The notes under the pieces: model-generated
The model's input: the letters and a program-made list of their open reading frames with translations, nothing else
Told to the model about the DNA's origin: nothing
Databases searched by the model: none
NCBI GenBank assembly: GCA_021777365.1
Contig: JAJYDP010000216.1
Coordinates: 1-7,815, forward strand
Length of the DNA: 7,815 nucleotides
Direction: 5' to 3'
Origin: Chloroflexota bacterium
GTDB lineage: Bacteria; Chloroflexota; Limnocylindria; Limnocylindrales; CSP1-4
Made by a program: the position numbers and the translations under genes
Shown here: positions 5,700-7,815 of the stretch, one piece after another
How positions within the stretch are numbered: the first letter of the stretch is position 1
Layout of the letters: each line of letters begins with the position of its first letter

Positions 5700-6541
5700 T
5701 GCGGCTCGGCTTCGCGTTCAACCCGACCATCCCCGCCACCCTGGATCTGCGCGAGCGCGCCCGGGCGTGGTGCGACGAGACGGGGGTGGAGCACTGGGAC
5801 GCGGCGGCGGGCGACACCGGGGCGGTGATCGGCGGGCTGCCCGGGACGGACGTCCTGGTGGTGCTGGGCGGTGATGGCACCCTGCTGCGGGCGGCACACG
5901 CGGTCGCCGTGGCGGAGGCGGACGTGCCGATCCTGGGGATCAACCTGGGGAAGGTGGGCTTCCTCTCCAAGGCCGCGGCGCGGGACCTGGAGCGGGTGCT
6001 GGGCCGCGTGCGCGACGGCGACTTCACGCTGGAGGACCGGATGGTCCTGGAGGCGCGCGTCCTCCCGGGCGGCCGGGAGGACGGCGCGCGCGCCTTCGTG
6101 GCGCTCAACGACGCCGCCATCGTGCGGGCGCGCGAGGCGCGCGTGGTGCGCCTCGAGGTGACCATCGATGGCTCCCACCTGGCCACCTACATCGCCGACG
6201 GGGTGATCGTGGCCACGCCGACGGGCTCCACGGGCTACTCGTTCAGCGCCGGGGGCCCGATCCTGGATCCGACCAGCCGCAACCTGGTGGTCACCGGCGT
6301 GGCGGCCTACCTGAGTGCCATCCGCTCGGTGGTGGTGAGCCCGCGCCACACGGTCCGCGTGCAGGTCCTGGCGGCGTACGACGTGCTGGTCAGCATCGAC
6401 GGGCACGAGGACGTCCTGCTGAACGTGGGGGACGTGGTCGAGGTGCGCGCGCGCCAGCGGCCGGTGCGGTTCGTGGAGCCGCGCGGCGCGACCGCGTTCT
6501 GGGACCTGCTCCGCGAGAAGGCACAGCTCCTCCCGTCGTGA
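5699..6541 (+). CDS. nadK: NAD kinase (ATP/polyphosphate-dependent)
   Basis: NadK phosphorylates the 2'-OH of the adenosine ribose of NAD to make NADP in the cytoplasm, and so controls NADPH supply. The 280-residue length is usual. Visible motifs are GGDGT with catalytic Asp59, LGINLGKVGFL (79-89), the NE/D motif as Asn137-Asp138, Asp167 in YIADGVIVATPTG, TGSTGYSFSAGGPI (from Thr175) and the C-terminal beta domain with SIDGHEDVLL. Two positions differ from the common form: Asp138 where Glu is usual, and Gly179 in TGSTGYS where Ala is usual. Both are mild. The ATG shares its A with the TGA of tlyA, with no clear Shine-Dalgarno, so coupled translation is likely. A tlyA-nadK-recN order is known from clostridia, where argR separates nadK and recN. 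Confidence 0.96.
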   Translation: MRLGFAFNPTIPATLDLRERARAWCDETGVEHWDAAAGDTGAVIGGLPGTDVLVVLGGDGTLLRAAHAVAVAEADVPILGINLGKVGFLSKAAARDLERVLGRVRDGDFTLEDRMVLEARVLPGGREDGARAFVALNDAAIVRAREARVVRLEVTIDGSHLATYIADGVIVATPTGSTGYSFSAGGPILDPTSRNLVVTGVAAYLSAIRSVVVSPRHTVRVQVLAAYDVLVSIDGHEDVLLNVGDVVEVRARQRPVRFVEPRGATAFWDLLREKAQLLPS

Positions 6542-7815
6542 CGCTCCTCGAGCTGGAGGTCCGGGATCTCGCCCTGATCGAGCGGGTGCGGCTCGAGCTG
6601 GATCCCGGCTTCACGGTGATCACCGGCGAGACCGGCGCCGGCAAGTCGCTCCTGATCGACGCGCTGGCGCTGGTGCTCGGGGCCCGCGCGGACGCGACGC
6701 TCGTGCGGGCGGGGGCGCTGGTGGCGCGGGTGCAGGCGCTTTTCGACCGTAACCCGGAGCCGCTCATCTGCACGCGTGAGGTGACCGCCGGAGGCCGCAG
6801 CACGGCGCGCCTGGACGACGCGGCGGTGCCGGCCGGCCGGCTTGCCGAGGCGGCCGGGCCCCTGGTGGAGATCCACGGCCAGCACGACCAGCAGCGCCTG
6901 CTCGATCCTGCGCACCAGCGGGACCTGCTGGACGCCTACGGCGGCCACGCCGGGATGCGGGTGGCCGTGGCGTCCGAGGTGGCGGCATGGCGGGCGAACC
7001 GCACCGCGCTGGAGGCCCTGGAGCAGGACCCCCGGGCGATCGCCCGGACGCTGGAGCTGCACGAGCACGAGGCCGACGAGATCGAGGCCGCCGGGCTTCG
7101 CCCCGGGGAGGCGGACGAGATCCGCGCGCGCCTGGCCACGGCGGCCAGCGCCGGCCAGGTGGCGCGCCTGGCGGGCGCGGTGCGCGAGCGGCTCACCGGC
7201 GAGAGGGATGGAGCCCACGACATCCTCGCCCGCGCGGCCCGCGACGCCGGCGAGCTCGCACGGCTCGAGCCCCGGGCCGCCGGCGTGGCGGCGCGGGTGG
7301 ACGGGCTCCTCGCCGAGGTGGACGATGTCGCCGCCGAGCTGCGCCGGATCGCCGGTTCCGTGGACCACGACCCGGCGACGGTTGCCGAGCTGGAGGCACG
7401 GCTCGGGGTCATCTATGCGCTGGAGCGCAAGTACGGCCCCGACGAGGCGGCGGTCCTCGAGCACGGCGCGCGGTCGCGTGCGGAGGCGGCGCGGCTGCGC
7501 GGACTCGAGGCCGAGCGCGCCGCCCGGCAGGCCGACGACGCGCGTCTGAACGCGCGGGCGCTCGAGGCGGCTGCGGCGCTGGGCGCCGCCCGGCGCGTCG
7601 CGGCCGAGCGGCTGGCCGGCGAGGTGTCCGGCGCCCTTGCCGACCTCGGGTTCCGGCAGGCCCGCCTGGAGATCCAGGTGCTCCCCGACGAGCTGACGGC
7701 CGCCGGCGCCGAGTCGGTCCAGTTCGTGCTGGCGCCCAACCCGGGCGAGCCGCCGCTGCCCCTGGCGCGCATCGCCTCCGGCGGGGAGCTCTCCCGGGTC
7801 GCGCTGGCGGTGAAG
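6538..7815 (+). CDS. recN: DNA repair protein RecN (N-terminal 426 codons, cut by window end)
   Basis: RecN is an SMC-like ATPase that gathers DNA ends and sister chromatids during double-strand break repair by recombination. The frame runs open to the window edge; about 130 C-terminal residues, including Walker B, are missing. The GTG at 6538 overlaps the nadK stop (GTGA) and gives an N-terminus matching the family (LELEVRDLALIERVRLEL). The Walker A motif is GETGAGKS (30-37, Lys36). The Q-loop is IHGQHDQQRL (Gln115). A long Ala/Arg/Glu-rich coiled-coil region follows, with LERKYGPDEAAVLEHG near its middle. The ABC signature SGGELSR is at 414-420. The head segment between Walker A and the Q-loop is about 16 residues shorter than in E. 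coli RecN. No Shine-Dalgarno lies at normal distance, so initiation probably depends on nadK translation. Confidence 0.95.
   Translation, partial: MTLLELEVRDLALIERVRLELDPGFTVITGETGAGKSLLIDALALVLGARADATLVRAGALVARVQALFDRNPEPLICTREVTAGGRSTARLDDAAVPAGRLAEAAGPLVEIHGQHDQQRLLDPAHQRDLLDAYGGHAGMRVAVASEVAAWRANRTALEALEQDPRAIARTLELHEHEADEIEAAGLRPGEADEIRARLATAASAGQVARLAGAVRERLTGERDGAHDILARAARDAGELARLEPRAAGVAARVDGLLAEVDDVAAELRRIAGSVDHDPATVAELEARLGVIYALERKYGPDEAAVLEHGARSRAEAARLRGLEAERAARQADDARLNARALEAAAALGAARRVAAERLAGEVSGALADLGFRQARLEIQVLPDELTAAGAESVQFVLAPNPGEPPLPLARIASGGELSRVALAVK

Noticed and set aside
5267..6406. 379-codon minus-strand frame opposite tlyA and nadK
   Set aside because: Spans two clear plus-strand genes and shows no motif.
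6307..7464. 385-codon minus-strand frame opposite nadK and recN
   Set aside because: Shadow of nadK and recN; the plus-strand recN frame has Walker A, Q-loop and signature motifs.
1..7815. A new defence, mobile or biosynthetic system
   Set aside because: Every long frame with coding character is a known housekeeping family, and no inverted terminal repeats, direct repeats, tRNA or composition break are seen.

Overview
This is a very GC-rich, gene-dense, single-strand stretch of a bacterial chromosome. It carries eight protein genes, all on the + strand, six of them complete: the 3' end of an M24-family Xaa-Pro peptidase, efp, xseA, xseB, dxs, tlyA, nadK and the 5' three quarters of recN. I see no RNA gene, mobile element, CRISPR array, attachment site or foreign-looking segment. 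There is no gene-free stretch longer than about 120 bases.

Organism: the order peptidase - efp - ... - xseA - xseB - ... - dxs - tlyA - nadK - ... - recN is a shortened form of the arrangement known from Bacillus and Clostridium. The extreme GC content, the Arg-tipped EF-P loop and the style of the Dxs thiamine-diphosphate motif do not fit Firmicutes. They fit a high-GC member of the Chloroflexota, perhaps a soil or freshwater Limnocylindria/Ellin6529-type lineage. This placement is inference from remembered family features and could be wrong.

Layout: 1-444 is the peptidase C-terminus. A 116-base gap (445-560) holds a small hairpin, a good -10 element (TACAAT) and the efp ribosome binding site. 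efp (561-1118) is followed by a 48-base gap with two possible hairpins and then by xseA (1167-2624), which has an unusual Pro/Gly-rich N-terminal extension. xseA and xseB overlap by one base. A 32-base gap follows, with a second -10-like element (TAGAAT) built on the xseB stop codon, a strong Shine-Dalgarno and a possible 14-codon leaderless mini-ORF. Then come dxs (2926-4944), tlyA (4941-5699, apparently with a CTG start), nadK (5699-6541) and recN (from 6538). Each of these last three junctions overlaps by one or four bases.

How the genes relate: these are housekeeping functions joined by operon structure rather than one pathway. They are translation and ribosome maintenance (EF-P, TlyA), DNA repair (exonuclease VII, RecN), isoprenoid precursor synthesis (Dxs) and NADP supply (NadK). 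NADPH made from the NadK product is used by the enzyme after Dxs in the MEP pathway. ispA, which usually lies between xseB and dxs, and argR, which usually precedes recN, are both absent.

I found no convincing undescribed system. The points most worth a second look are the CTG start of tlyA, the substitutions beside catalytic motifs in Dxs, the disordered N-terminal tail of XseA, the unmodified-type Arg tip of EF-P, and the promoter plus mini-ORF in front of dxs.
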